DNA of 34,597 nt from Nitrospira sp. (GCA_016784355.1 JADHUV010000027.1:1-34597); one strand, 5' to 3'; counted from the stretch's first letter, positions 15,804 to 24,956 are shown. Program-made: numbers and translations. Notes: generated by a model not told the origin, from the letters alone.

Positions 15804-17073
15804 TTAGCAGTTCCTCCAGCAGACCTTCAGGGGTAGGGTCAAATGCCTTAACAGTGATACCCAATGTTTCGGCCAGATCTTTCATAGTTACATTATCTAA
15901 AAACATCTCGGTACCTTCTCTTAGAGTAACATCAGGTATTAAGAGGCAATCGGATTGAATCTTGCCGACTACTGCCTTCAGTATATCTTTACCTGTCAGC
16001 AGTCCTGTTACGGTAACTGAAGGTCCGAATGTCTTGTTATCAACGGTAAATACTTCCAGCGTGACCCCATTTATAGTACGCAGCTTTTCTGCAAATTTTT
16101 CAAGAAAGGGTGCAAAAGAAACTCCGGTTATGACGGCTGCCTGCACTGGGGTGGTTTTCTTCGGAAGCTTAAGTCTCTTGGCCTCACTAAGAAAAAGCGG
16201 TACCAGTCCGACACCATTTTCCAGTTGCGAGAGGTCGCCATATTCCTTAAGTGGAGGAAGAGGAGTTTCAGCCTTTATATATAATTCATCTGCAAGGTAT
16301 ACGACTGGGTCTCCGAATCTTTTTTTAAACCGCCTTCTGAAGCCCTTGACCATTTCTATTATCTCTATAGCATTTTCCTTGATGAACGGTTTTAGGTCGG
16401 CCTTTTTATGCTTGGTAAGTCCGACAGGCACTACGGCAATGGACTCAAGATAGGGATAGAACTTCTGGAGATCTTTTATGGTGTTTGAGAGATCCTCTCC
16501 GTCATTAATTCCAGGACAAACTACTATCTGCACATGCATCTTAATCCTGTTTGTCATCATAAACTGAAGATCGTCAAGGATATCAGGAGCTTTCTCCGAC
16601 CCGAGAAGTTTTCTTCTGATCTCATTATTTGTAGAATGAACTGATATGTATAAAGGGGAAAGTCTCTGCTCGACAATGCGCTTTTTCTCTTTGGCAGATA
16701 GTCCTGTGAGGGTTATATAATTTCCATAAAGAAAAGACATCCTGTAATCATCATCTTTTACGTACAGGGATTTGCGCATACCCTTGGGTAGTTGATCTAC
16801 AAAGCAGAACATACACTTATTTCTGCATGACCTTGTCCTGAAAGGCCTTAGTTCAATTCCCATATGCATACTTTCATTTTTTTTCACTCTGTAAACATGA
16901 GGCGTCTTACCGCGGAGAGTTTTTAGTATGACAGCGCCGTCTAGTGCATGAAACATGTAATCAATTATATCTTCTACAGGATTCCCATTAATGCTGACAA
17001 GAGCATCACCTTTTTTTATGCCTAGTTTGTGGGCAATTGAATGTTCTTCTATATTACTAATTATTGCTTTCAT
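15781..17073 (-). CDS. DUF512 radical SAM protein with N-terminal PDZ-like domain
   Basis: A 430-residue protein with three parts. A PDZ-like domain (about 1-65) has HKLGIKKGDALVSING. An unusual radical SAM core follows, with CRNKCMFCFVDQLPKGMR, in which C-x3-C-x2-C binds the 4Fe-4S cluster. A C-terminal DUF512 domain (about 280-430) contains AAVITGVSFAPFLE and LIPDVTLREGTEMFLDN. The family is widespread, often in anaerobes, and its reaction is not established. It overlaps pgsA upstream by four bases (ATGA) and aroE downstream by 23, so it sits in one operon with both. The family assignment is secure; no function is proposed. Confidence 0.92.
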   Translation of the reverse strand: MKAIISNIEEHSIAHKLGIKKGDALVSINGNPVEDIIDYMFHALDGAVILKTLRGKTPHVYRVKKNESMHMGIELRPFRTRSCRNKCMFCFVDQLPKGMRKSLYVKDDDYRMSFLYGNYITLTGLSAKEKKRIVEQRLSPLYISVHSTNNEIRRKLLGSEKAPDILDDLQFMMTNRIKMHVQIVVCPGINDGEDLSNTIKDLQKFYPYLESIAVVPVGLTKHKKADLKPFIKENAIEIIEMVKGFRRRFKKRFGDPVVYLADELYIKAETPLPPLKEYGDLSQLENGVGLVPLFLSEAKRLKLPKKTTPVQAAVITGVSFAPFLEKFAEKLRTINGVTLEVFTVDNKTFGPSVTVTGLLTGKDILKAVVGKIQSDCLLIPDVTLREGTEMFLDNVTMKDLAETLGITVKAFDPTPEGLLEELLNGCQRQD

Positions 17074-17642
17074 TGGGAGTCAGTTGTATTTGCTTTTATG
17101 GAGTTTGCAACCTTAAGGCCTATGTAAACATAATGAAGGCCGGAAATCGCCGTGAGTAGAGCAATGGATCCGTAGGTCAGATTTTCATAAGGCATGGGAG
17201 TTTTTAAATTATGCAGGAGCAGTATGAGGCCGATCAGGATAAATTGCATGGCGGTGGTCACCTTGCCGAGGAATGTAGAATCAATTTTCAGTTTATCAGT
17301 TACAAAGTACAAGATGATTATACCAGTGATTACGATCAGGTCCTTACTTAGAACTACTATAGTTAACCATTTAGGCAACAGGCCGTATGAACTCATAAGT
17401 ATAAATGATGTGAGCAGAAAAAACTTGTCGGCTACAGGGTCAAGTATGCTGCCGAAATAAGTGATCTGCTTACTGATGCGAGCTATAAATCCGTCAAGCA
17501 GGTCTGTTATTGATGCAATAACATACAGCATTAAGGAATACTGATACTCTCCATATATTATGGATGCGGCAAAGAAAGGCAAAATCAATATCCTTGTCAG
17601 AGTCAGTAAATTGGGAAGATTACCTATCACTGATAATTGCAC
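17070..17642 (-). CDS. pgsA: CDP-diacylglycerol-glycerol-3-phosphate 3-phosphatidyltransferase
   Basis: A 190-residue integral membrane enzyme that makes phosphatidylglycerol phosphate. The CDP-alcohol phosphatidyltransferase signature D-G-x2-A-R-x8-G-x3-D-x3-D is present in DLLDGFIARISKQITYFGSILDP, just past residue 45. NLLTLTRILILPFF opens the first membrane helix, and about five hydrophobic segments follow. Its product is the lipid donor used by Lgt, encoded further along the same strand. The listed start is a GTG at 17642; another GTG four codons downstream (VIGNLPN) is equally possible because neither has a good ribosome binding site. It precedes the DUF512 gene with a four-base overlap. 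Confidence 0.94.
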   Translation of the reverse strand: MQLSVIGNLPNLLTLTRILILPFFAASIIYGEYQYSLMLYVIASITDLLDGFIARISKQITYFGSILDPVADKFFLLTSFILMSSYGLLPKWLTIVVLSKDLIVITGIIILYFVTDKLKIDSTFLGKVTTAMQFILIGLILLLHNLKTPMPYENLTYGSIALLTAISGLHYVYIGLKVANSIKANTTDSQ

Positions 17643-17712
17643 CGTATTTCATTAATATGTGAAAAATAGTTGTTAATCAATTAGTTTCGATATGTTATTA
17701 ATGCTTCACATT

Positions 17713-17751
17713 AATAAAAAAATAATGGCCCCTGCCAGTATGACAGGGGCC
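17713..17751 (-). terminator. Intrinsic terminator of fhs
   Basis: On the minus strand, GGCCCCTG (17751-17744) pairs with CAGGGGCC (17734-17727) around a nine-base loop. A T-rich run follows at 17726-17713 (ATTATTTTTTTATT). It lies 13 bases after the fhs stop codon and so separates fhs from pgsA and the genes beyond. Confidence 0.88.
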
Positions 17752-17764
17752 GATATTGAGTTGC

Positions 17765-19540
17765 TTAAAATACGCCTTCAACCTTGCCGGTTTCTGTATC
17801 CACATCGATTCTTCTGAATGCGGGGTTGGAACTAGTTCCAGGCATGAGGCTGATTGCACCTGCGACAGGTACGATGAATCCGGCTCCGCCGTATGTAAGA
17901 ACCTCTCTGATCTTGAGCTTCCAGCCCTTAGGAACACCTTTAAGTGCAGGATTGTCAGTGAGTGAAAGGTGAGTCTTAACCATGCACAGTCCGAGTTTGG
18001 ACAGTTCTGGATCCTTCTGGATTCTTGCAATAGCTGTATCTGCTTCAGCAGAGTACTCAACTCCGTCAGCGCCATAAACCTCAACGGCAATTTTCTCGAT
18101 ACGATCTTTAACCGGCTCGTCGAGTTCGTAGAGAAATTTAAATTCTGTCTTTTCTTCACAAGCCTCAACAACTGCCTCAGCAAATTCGATAGCGCCGTCG
18201 CCGCCCTTTTCCCAGTGACGGGAAAGTGCAACCTTGGCACCTGCTGCTTCTGCCATCTCTCTTACCTTTGCGATCTCAGCATCTGTATCAGTGTAGAATG
18301 CATTAATGCATACAACCGGGCTAATACCAGCTTTTCTTACATTCTTGATGTGATGAATCAGGTTATCACAACCCTTTTCAACCCATCCTACATTTTCAGT
18401 TGCGTATTCTGTCGGCATTGCCTTTCCTGGCACAGGAACTGGAGCACCGCCGTGACACTTAAGTGCTCGGATGGTAGCAACAACTACTGCAGCATCAGGG
18501 ATAAGCTTGCTGAAGCGGCATTTGAGGTTCCAAAATTTTTCAAAACCTATATCTGCACCGAAACCTGATTCGGTTACGTGATAGTCAGCGAGTTTCAGAC
18601 CGATCTGATCTGCAATGATAGAACTCTGCCCGATTGCGATGTTCGCAAAAGGTCCTGCGTGAACGATTACCGGCTGGCCTTCAATTGTCTGCATCAGACT
18701 CGGATTCAGTGCATCTACCATCCATGCAGTCATTGCACCGGCAACCTGAAGGTCTTCAGTTGTAACAGATTCGCCTTTTTTATTGTAAGCAACAACTATC
18801 TTGCCCATGCGTTCACGCATATCTTTAAGGCTTGTAGCCACGGACAGGATTGCCATTACTTCAGAGGATACTGCAATGCCGAACTTGGACTTCATCATAA
18901 AGCCGTCTTTGTTGCCGTTTACGCCATCGATACCAATAACGATGTTTCTCAGGGACTGTACACAGAAATCCATGATCCAGCCCATTTCAACTTTGGTAGG
19001 ATCGATGTCAAGTCTTTCCATGTTACTAAGACGCATAAGCTGTTCATCAGTATAGTTGCGCTCATGCTGCATCCTTGAGGTCAGTGCGACCATTGCAAGG
19101 TTATGAGCATTCATGATTGCATTGATGTCACCTGTAAATCCCAGTGAGAAAGGAGTTAGAGGTATGCACTGTGCGAGTCCGCCGCCTGCTGCAGAACCCT
19201 TGATATTCATTGTAGGTCCGCCTGAAGGCTGTCTTATAGCAGCACCGACATTTTTTCCTATTTTACCAAGGCCCTGTACAAGTCCCATGGAAGATGTGGA
19301 TTTTCCCTCTCCAAGCGGGGTAGGTGTTATCGCGGTAACATCGATATATTTACCGTTTGGCTTGTCTTTAAGACGTTCAAGCACAGCACGGTAATCGATC
19401 TTGCCGATGTAGTGGCCTTGTGGAAGAAGTTCGTCCTTGGTTAGGCCGAGACGATCTCCGATTTCATAAATTGTAGCCATTCTTTTTTCTGCATCTTCTG
19501 CAATTTCCCAGTCAGCATGTTTGGTTGGATCAAGACTCAT
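17765..19540 (-). CDS. fhs: Formate-tetrahydrofolate ligase
   Basis: A 591-residue enzyme, slightly longer than the typical 555-560, that ligates formate to THF using ATP, giving 10-formyl-THF. This is the entry step of the methyl branch of the Wood-Ljungdahl pathway. The P-loop is [11 protein letters not shown] at 72-82. Other family landmarks are [58 protein letters not shown] and [14 protein letters not shown]. The N-terminal 30 residues ([17 protein letters not shown]) carry most of the extra length. AAGGAGAG precedes the ATG by about ten bases. It has its own terminator and a 256-base upstream region with a possible LysR-type operator, so it is probably transcribed alone. Confidence 0.97.
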   Translation of the reverse strand: MSLDPTKHADWEIAEDAEKRMATIYEIGDRLGLTKDELLPQGHYIGKIDYRAVLERLKDKPNGKYIDVTAITPTPLGEGKSTSSMGLVQGLGKIGKNVGAAIRQPSGGPTMNIKGSAAGGGLAQCIPLTPFSLGFTGDINAIMNAHNLAMVALTSRMQHERNYTDEQLMRLSNMERLDIDPTKVEMGWIMDFCVQSLRNIVIGIDGVNGNKDGFMMKSKFGIAVSSEVMAILSVATSLKDMRERMGKIVVAYNKKGESVTTEDLQVAGAMTAWMVDALNPSLMQTIEGQPVIVHAGPFANIAIGQSSIIADQIGLKLADYHVTESGFGADIGFEKFWNLKCRFSKLIPDAAVVVATIRALKCHGGAPVPVPGKAMPTEYATENVGWVEKGCDNLIHHIKNVRKAGISPVVCINAFYTDTDAEIAKVREMAEAAGAKVALSRHWEKGGDGAIEFAEAVVEACEEKTEFKFLYELDEPVKDRIEKIAVEVYGADGVEYSAEADTAIARIQKDPELSKLGLCMVKTHLSLTDNPALKGVPKGWKLKIREVLTYGGAGFIVPVAGAISLMPGTSSNPAFRRIDVDTETGKVEGVF

Positions 19541-19612
19541 AGTTGATTCTCTCCTTTTCAGCTAGATTGTCTATTAATATTCCGGTTTTCCCCGGTGATT
19601 CATTTCGTAAAA

Positions 19613-19660
19613 ATTATAATGTTGAGTTCTGTACATAACTTTGCTTGTTCTGACCTCAAC
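19613..19660 (-). promoter_or_regulatory. Candidate fhs promoter with inverted-repeat operator
   Basis: On the minus strand TATAAT (19618-19613) matches the -10 consensus fully. GTTGAG/CTCAAC arms at 19655-19660 and 19621-19626 form an inverted repeat just upstream, where an activator of the adjacent LysR type could bind. No good -35 box is visible at the right spacing, which fits an activator-dependent promoter. The rest of 19541-19796 shows only AT-rich sequence. Confidence 0.35.
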
Positions 19661-19796
19661 AGTTATCTTTTTTAGAAGTTTTAAACATTAGCACAGATAA
19701 CTCTGGTGAGTCAAACAGATAATATTTTATAAAAAAAACAAATAATTCTCAGGTAGTATTTTAAGAAATATATTGCTGGCAGGTGAAAATAAGGAA

Positions 19797-20696
19797 TTAG
19801 AGACTGTCGAAAGGATAGTTTTTAATAAAGAGGACAAATTCTTTATCTGCGTGAGACATTTGAGCTTTTTGGGGGAAGATAAAAGAGAGGGCCCTCGGGA
19901 TGCTGCCCTCCTTTAAGTTAACTATCTTTATCCTGCCGTCCTGAACTTCTTTTCTTACCGCCCACTTTGAAACCAGTGCTATCCCTGTGCCTGTTTCAAC
20001 CGATGCCTTGATTGATTCAGTGCTGCCGAGTATTAGTGCAACATGAAGGTCACGCTTGCTGACGCCATGGGTTTTTAAAAATTTTTCTATCGTTTGCAGG
20101 GTTCCTGATCCTTCTTCTCTTAATATGAACGGCTCATTGGTCAGATCCAGAATAGAGGCAGTTTTTTTTCTTGCGAGAGGGTGCTTCGGATGAACGATCA
20201 GCGATAACTGGTCTACGAGAACCTGTTCTGAGGTGATATTCCTTTTTGATGTCTTGCCAGCAATAATACCGAAATCGATAAACCCTGATGCAAGAAGATC
20301 TTCAATGCGCTCCGTATTGCCGGAATACATTTTTATCTTGATTTTCGGATGGATCTTTTTAAAATCGGTTATGACATAAGGAAGTATATAGCTGCCCAAA
20401 GTGGTACTTGCTCCCAAAGTTACAGCGCCCTTCATCATGCCGGTGATTTTATTAATATCTTTTTCAACCTCGGCATAGTGAGTCAATATATGCCGTGCAT
20501 GTTCATACAGGATCTCTCCCGCCGGGGTGAGACTGCCCTGACCCTTAGTCTTGTCAAAGAGTTTCGTCTCAAAAAAGGCTTCTAGCGCCTGTATTTGAAG
20601 TGTCACTGCAGGCTGTGATAAATGTACAATGCGGGAGGCCCTTGTGACGCTTTTTGTCTCGGCAACAGTGCAGAATATTTTAAGTTTTATATCCAT
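19797..20696 (-). CDS. LysR-family transcriptional regulator
   Basis: A 299-residue regulator. The N-terminal winged helix-turn-helix is MDIKLKIFCTVAETKSVTRASRIVHLSQPAVTLQIQALE, with the LysR pattern of small residues before SQPAVT. The effector-binding domain begins near residue 90 (GAVTLGASTTLGSYILPYVI) and contains DFGIIAG and EPFILREEGSGT, features shared with the CysL/CbbR-like branch. I prefer the ATG at 20696 because the conserved HTH begins there; an upstream ATG at 20720 adds eight residues. It is the gene directly upstream of fhs on the same strand and divergent from the AlkD-like gene. Regulation of fhs is inferred from position only. The ligand is unknown. Confidence 0.93.
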   Translation of the reverse strand: MDIKLKIFCTVAETKSVTRASRIVHLSQPAVTLQIQALEAFFETKLFDKTKGQGSLTPAGEILYEHARHILTHYAEVEKDINKITGMMKGAVTLGASTTLGSYILPYVITDFKKIHPKIKIKMYSGNTERIEDLLASGFIDFGIIAGKTSKRNITSEQVLVDQLSLIVHPKHPLARKKTASILDLTNEPFILREEGSGTLQTIEKFLKTHGVSKRDLHVALILGSTESIKASVETGTGIALVSKWAVRKEVQDGRIKIVNLKEGSIPRALSFIFPQKAQMSHADKEFVLFIKNYPFDSL

Positions 20697-20836
20697 ATCG
20701 GTAGTAATAAGATAACACATTGGATTTTCTAAATCTAAATTGAGAGTAAATTCAATATAATATTATGTATGAGAATGAGATTTAGATGAATTTTACTGCG
20801 AAATGGTAAAGAAGCGATTATTTAGAAGAGGGTATT

Positions 20837-21535
20837 ATGAGTCTTAAAGAGATACTTGCAGATATTAAAGGTCTTGCTGATCCTGACAGGGCGAAGATAC
20901 TCTCACAATTTTTCAAGACAGGTAAGGGGGAATACGGTGAAGGAGATGCCTTTCTTGGTGTAGGGGTTCCGGAACTGCGGAAAATTTCCAGGAGATATTC
21001 CTCACTGCCATTATCAGCACTTAAGGCCATGCTTACCAGTAAAACCCATGAAATCAGATTTACTGCCCTCCTTGTCCTTGTGATGCAGTATGAATCATCG
21101 TGGGAAAATGGGAAAAAAGAACGGTTTGATTTTTATATCAACCATATAAATTATATCAATAATTGGGATCTGGTAGATCTGACCGCAGACAGGATTGCCG
21201 GTGACTACCTTAGCAATAAGGATAGGACGCTTTTGTTTAATATGGCCTGCTCTGAGAACCTTTGGGAGAGAAGAATCTCAATCATAGCTACATTTAATTT
21301 TATAAAGCGTGGAGACTATCGAGATACGCTGAAGTTAGCTGAGATCCTGCTTGCAGATGGTCATGATCTCATTCACAAGGCGGTGGGATGGATGCTCAGG
21401 GAGATTGGTAATCGTGACAGGTCTGTCGAGGAGAAGTTTCTTGATAAACACCATAAACGGATGCCGCGCACTATGCTGAGATATGCTATTGAAAAATTTG
21501 ATGACGAGCAACGGAGAGCGTATATGAAGAGATAA
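20837..21535 (+). CDS. AlkD-like DNA alkylation repair protein
   Basis: A 232-residue all-helical HEAT-like-repeat protein of the DNA alkylation repair family, DNA glycosylases that remove N3- and N7-alkylpurines without base flipping. Family residues are visible: GVPELRKISRRY, SKTHEIRFTALLVLV, INNWDLVDLTADRIAG with the Trp and catalytic-type Asp, NLWERRISIIATF, LIHKAVGWMLREIG with a second aromatic, and MPRTMLRYAIEKF at the C-terminus. GAGGG lies four bases before the ATG. It is transcribed away from the LysR gene. The shared 140-base region holds a nine-base inverted repeat (TCTAAATCT at 20728-20736, AGATTTAGA at 20778-20786). Confidence 0.93.
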   Translation: MSLKEILADIKGLADPDRAKILSQFFKTGKGEYGEGDAFLGVGVPELRKISRRYSSLPLSALKAMLTSKTHEIRFTALLVLVMQYESSWENGKKERFDFYINHINYINNWDLVDLTADRIAGDYLSNKDRTLLFNMACSENLWERRISIIATFNFIKRGDYRDTLKLAEILLADGHDLIHKAVGWMLREIGNRDRSVEEKFLDKHHKRMPRTMLRYAIEKFDDEQRRAYMKR

Positions 21536-21662
21536 TTTCTCGAACGCATTGCATTATGTCCATTCAATCCCGTCTAACATATTATTATCAGATACCAGAC
21601 GTATCTTCTGAATTTAAAATGCTATTATAAATGATAAATAAGCAGAAAAGTAAGGTAACGGC

Positions 21663-23408
21663 TTGATCGAGAATCTTGATTTTTGGAAATTACTGGCGGG
21701 GATCGGAATATTTATCTTCGGGATGCTGCTGCTTGAAGATGCACTGAAGGCACTCTCAGGCAAGACCTTTAAGCGGATGATCGCTCTATATACCAAGGGG
21801 CGGATCAGGTCCATTGCCAGTGGAACGATTGCAACGGCGGTATTACAGAGCAGTTCCGCGGTCTCACTTATGGTTCTGGCATTTGTAGGTGCCGGCATCA
21901 TGAATATGGTAAATGCTATCGGCGTTATAATGGGTGCCAATATCGGAACTACGATGACCGTATGGATTGTGGCTACCCTGGGATTCAAGATTAAAATTTC
22001 TAGCTTTGCACTCCCTATTATCGGTATTGGCGGTATCAGTATTATATTTCTGCAGTCTATACCCCGGGGTTTTCATGCATGCAGACTTTTGATAGGTTTC
22101 GGACTGTTATTTCTTGGACTGGATTATATGAAGTCAAGCGTGGAGACACTGGCAATAGGTTTTGATATCAGCCAGATTCCTGCTTACGGCTTATGGTTTT
22201 ATGTCCTGGTTGGGATCGTACTTACCGCCGTTATGCAGGCCAGTGCCGCCAGTATAGCAATAGTATTGACGGGTATCAACAGCGGAATGATTGATTTTAA
22301 TACAGGTGCGGCCATGGTCATCGGGGCTAATGTAGGCACTACCATCACTATCCTGCTTGGGGCATTGGGCGGGATCCCTGCGAAAAAAAGGGTGGCTATA
22401 AGTCATCTGCTTTTTAATATGTTGACGGCAATAGTTGCTCTATTGGCTATTAATACTCTGGTCCTTATTGTCAGGATGTTTATCGATATCGAGCAAAGCA
22501 GTGTTATGGCTCTGGCATTTTTTCACACGCTGTTTAATGTGATAGGTGTTATAATTTTTTTCCCTTTTATAGGAAGGCTTTCAAATGCACTGATTAAGTT
22601 GTTTCCCGACCGCAAGACCTCTCTCTCGATGTATATAAGTAATACTCCGGTTGAGGTTACAGAGGCAGCAGCTACCGCGCTTAAGAAAGAAATAAATCAT
22701 CTGCTTGATGAATGCAGGATTTATGTCTTGAGATTGTTCAGAATCAATGAGAAACGTATTTTCAATATGAGTTCATATATTGAAGGTAAAGAGCACCGGT
22801 TCTTTGCCAATAATGAGTTATATGAGGCAATAAAGCTTCTTCATGCAGAAATATTTGCTTTTTATTCCACACTTCAGTCTCAGAAGCTTGAGGAAATGGC
22901 AACTAAGGACCAGGTAAGATTTATCTATGCATCAAGAAGTATGATGAATTCTATAAAAAATTTTAAGGGTATACGGCATAATCTTGATGAATTTGAGTCT
23001 TCTGATAATGTATATCTGAATGTCCAGTATAAGCTTTTTAAAACTAGATTGCAGGAGCTTTATAAAAGCATGTATCATGCGATGGAGATGGGAGAGTTGG
23101 AGGAACAATATCGGACTTTGCTTAAGGCCTTTGTTCATATTGAGGAGGAGGATGCCCGCTTTATCAGGGAGACCATGAAGGCGGTTTCCGAAAAGAAGAT
23201 ACAGGATATGCAGATCGCCTCACTACTGTTGGTAAATCGTCTGTTTACGCAGGCCTGCAAGATGCAGTTGCATGGCATTAAGGACCTTTTCTTAAGTGTA
23301 GAGCAGATAGAGAACTTTGACAGGGCGCTGGACATGAAAGAAATTATAGAAGAGGAAAAAGCCGTGTCCGGGGATGATGAAGTTATTATCCCGACAGTAA
23401 CCGGCTGA
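21663..23408 (+). CDS. Na/Pi cotransporter family protein with PhoU-like domain
   Basis: A 581-residue inner-membrane protein. The N-terminal part (about 1-310) has the two inverted Na/Pi-II repeats with the QSSSA-type motifs: ATAVLQSSSAVSLMVLAFVGAG and GANIGTT in the first, and AVMQASAASIAIVLTGINSG and GANVGTTITI in the second. From about 335 to the end it is a soluble helical PhoU-like domain. Such proteins are thought to move sodium with phosphate; in several bacteria they act in export or homeostasis rather than uptake. The second repeat has QASAA in place of QSSSA, a change of possible substrate relevance. The start is TTG at 21663 with a modest AAGG upstream. Confidence 0.92.
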   Translation: MIENLDFWKLLAGIGIFIFGMLLLEDALKALSGKTFKRMIALYTKGRIRSIASGTIATAVLQSSSAVSLMVLAFVGAGIMNMVNAIGVIMGANIGTTMTVWIVATLGFKIKISSFALPIIGIGGISIIFLQSIPRGFHACRLLIGFGLLFLGLDYMKSSVETLAIGFDISQIPAYGLWFYVLVGIVLTAVMQASAASIAIVLTGINSGMIDFNTGAAMVIGANVGTTITILLGALGGIPAKKRVAISHLLFNMLTAIVALLAINTLVLIVRMFIDIEQSSVMALAFFHTLFNVIGVIIFFPFIGRLSNALIKLFPDRKTSLSMYISNTPVEVTEAAATALKKEINHLLDECRIYVLRLFRINEKRIFNMSSYIEGKEHRFFANNELYEAIKLLHAEIFAFYSTLQSQKLEEMATKDQVRFIYASRSMMNSIKNFKGIRHNLDEFESSDNVYLNVQYKLFKTRLQELYKSMYHAMEMGELEEQYRTLLKAFVHIEEEDARFIRETMKAVSEKKIQDMQIASLLLVNRLFTQACKMQLHGIKDLFLSVEQIENFDRALDMKEIIEEEKAVSGDDEVIIPTVTG

Positions 23409-23443
23409 TTTTGATTGTTTATAAGTAGGTCTGATTTATATAG

Positions 23444-24253
23444 ATGAATATAGATATTAAAAAAATGATTGAGGATAAAAGTCCCGGTTTTTTCAGAGTC
23501 ATGCCGGGGTTTCTATCATCGTTGTTAATCAAAACCCTGGAAAGAGTTAATCATATAGAAGATATTCGAGGTTTCTTTCAACAAAATGAAGATAAGCAGA
23601 ATCTGCAATTTATTGAGGCTGTATTTGAATTTCTGGACTTTCAATATAAAGTTAGTGATGAGGATATTGCCAGGATACCGGCTTCAGGCAGGCTGATATG
23701 TGTTGCCAATCACAGGCTTGGCGTATTGGATGGACTTTCGCTGCTTAAGATAATAGGGAGTGTACGAAAGGACGTTAAGATTGTGGTTAATGACATTCTT
23801 ATTCCTCTTGACAATATGAAGGATCTATTTCTGTTTTATGATCTTTATTCATCGGTTGCCCGCAGAGATAATATCCAGAAGATTAAGACAGCTCTGATAG
23901 AGGAAAATGCTGTCATATTTTTTCCATCTGCGAGCGTGGCTAAAATGTCTCTCCGCGGGATTCGAGAAGGTACGTGGTTTAACGGGCCTGTTTTTTTTGC
24001 GCATAAATATGGAGTACCGATTCTGCCTGTGAATATCAATGGCAGAAACTCTGCAATGTATTATCTTGTATCACTTTTAAGCCATGAACTGTCATCCCTC
24101 TTTCTTCCTCAGGCGATGTTTAGTCTGAGATCCTGCAGTGTAGACGTAAAAATAGGGCCGCTCCTGACAAAAGAGATGTTTGGAAACAGGGGGGCAGGTA
24201 TTGCTGATCGGACTGCTTTATTGAGGGAACATGTGTTGAGTCTGGGAGGCTGA
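23444..24253 (+). CDS. PlsC/LPLAT-superfamily acyltransferase
   Basis: A 269-residue glycerolipid-type acyltransferase. The catalytic block is VANHRLGVLDGLSLL, an HX5D form of the usual HX4D, as also seen in hemolysin-like acyltransferases with NHPxGxxDG. The substrate-binding block is FFPSASVAKMSLRGIREGTWFNGP, replacing the common FPEGTRS, and then GVPILPVNINGRNS. The first 80 residues form a helical N-terminal domain with no clear membrane segment. It probably acylates a lysophospholipid or a related amino lipid at the membrane. It begins 35 bases after the Na/Pi transporter gene on the same strand and may be co-transcribed with it. The exact substrate is not predictable. Confidence 0.85.
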   Translation: MNIDIKKMIEDKSPGFFRVMPGFLSSLLIKTLERVNHIEDIRGFFQQNEDKQNLQFIEAVFEFLDFQYKVSDEDIARIPASGRLICVANHRLGVLDGLSLLKIIGSVRKDVKIVVNDILIPLDNMKDLFLFYDLYSSVARRDNIQKIKTALIEENAVIFFPSASVAKMSLRGIREGTWFNGPVFFAHKYGVPILPVNINGRNSAMYYLVSLLSHELSSLFLPQAMFSLRSCSVDVKIGPLLTKEMFGNRGAGIADRTALLREHVLSLGG

Positions 24254-24264
24254 AATTTCAGTGG

Positions 24265-24777
24265 TTACTTGCTGATTGCAGAGCCCTCGATAGTGTAGCC
24301 TTTTTTTATCCATTCTTTCATTCCGCCTTTCAGGGCGTAGAGATATCTGTGGCCATGTCTTGAAAGAAGAAGTGCTGCACGAGCACTTTGATGTTCGTCC
24401 GGTCATGTTCAGTAAAACACAAAATGTTTTTTTCTGGAGTGGGCTTTCAGGAGGTTTTCTGTTTCTGCAAGTGGCACTGACGTTGCCCCGACGATATGTT
24501 TTTTCTTGAAGGAAATTTTGGGACGGACATCAACTATTATTAGATCATCTCCATTATCCTGCATGGATCTGACTTTTTCAGGCGTAATCCTCTGTACATC
24601 GTGATTTGTCAGCAGGATCGCACTGAAGACTGACGTAGTTGCAACGCTTACCATGAGGAACATAATCATAAATATTGATGACTTAATTCTCGGAAAGTTC
24701 AGTGATGATATACATGCTGTTTTTACTGATAGCAAATGTAATATTTTAAAGTTTAATGGTTTATGATCTTCAATCAT
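24265..24777 (-). CDS. Membrane-anchored rhodanese, probable selenoprotein with Sec-Thr-Sec active site
   Basis: Conventional translation stops after 122 residues at KKHFVFY, exactly where rhodaneses place their catalytic Cys. The same frame then reads TGA (24411-24409), ACA, TGA (24405-24403) and continues without further stops for 45 codons through a typical rhodanese C-terminus (SARAALLLSRHGHRYLYAL, then KGGMKEWIKKGY) to TAA at 24267-24265. Read with selenocysteine at both TGAs, the product is 170 residues. It has one membrane segment (about 33-57), a rhodanese N-half with LIIVDVRPKISFKKKHIVGATSVPL, and the active-site motif U-T-U at 123-125. A short hairpin with a GU-containing loop lies at SECIS distance. 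The protein would face the periplasm and act in sulfur or selenium transfer or as a thiol oxidoreductase. The alternative is a decayed gene, but the intact downstream frame argues against it. Confidence 0.82.
24370..24388 (-). promoter_or_regulatory. Candidate bacterial SECIS hairpin
   Basis: On the minus strand (mRNA sense), AAGTGCT (24388-24382) pairs perfectly with AGCACTT (24376-24370) around the loop CGTGC. The loop contains GU, the main sequence feature of bacterial SECIS apical loops. The loop starts 21 bases after the second TGA and 27 after the first; reported UGA-to-loop distances are about 16-37 bases. Confidence 0.7.
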
Positions 24778-24956
24778 AAGTATTTATCGGTACTGTCCGG
24801 AGAATTCTGAATGTATTTTCAGCTCAATGCGATTAAAATCTTTCGTCTGCTGCATGTATGAAACAAAGAATCCCTGGGGATGTATATAATAGATCTATCT
24901 TCAAATCTCAGAAATGTTTTATTAATTTCAATAATAATGAATGATGGAAGTTTACA

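Noticed and set aside
17698..19394. Long antisense ORFs across fhs
   Set aside because: They are shadows of a strongly conserved gene, with no domain resemblance or ribosome binding sites of their own.
24218..24406. Separate small protein on the minus strand in the second half of the rhodanese region
   Set aside because: It is out of frame with the conserved rhodanese C-terminus and has no recognisable features; the in-frame read-through of the two TGAs explains the region better.
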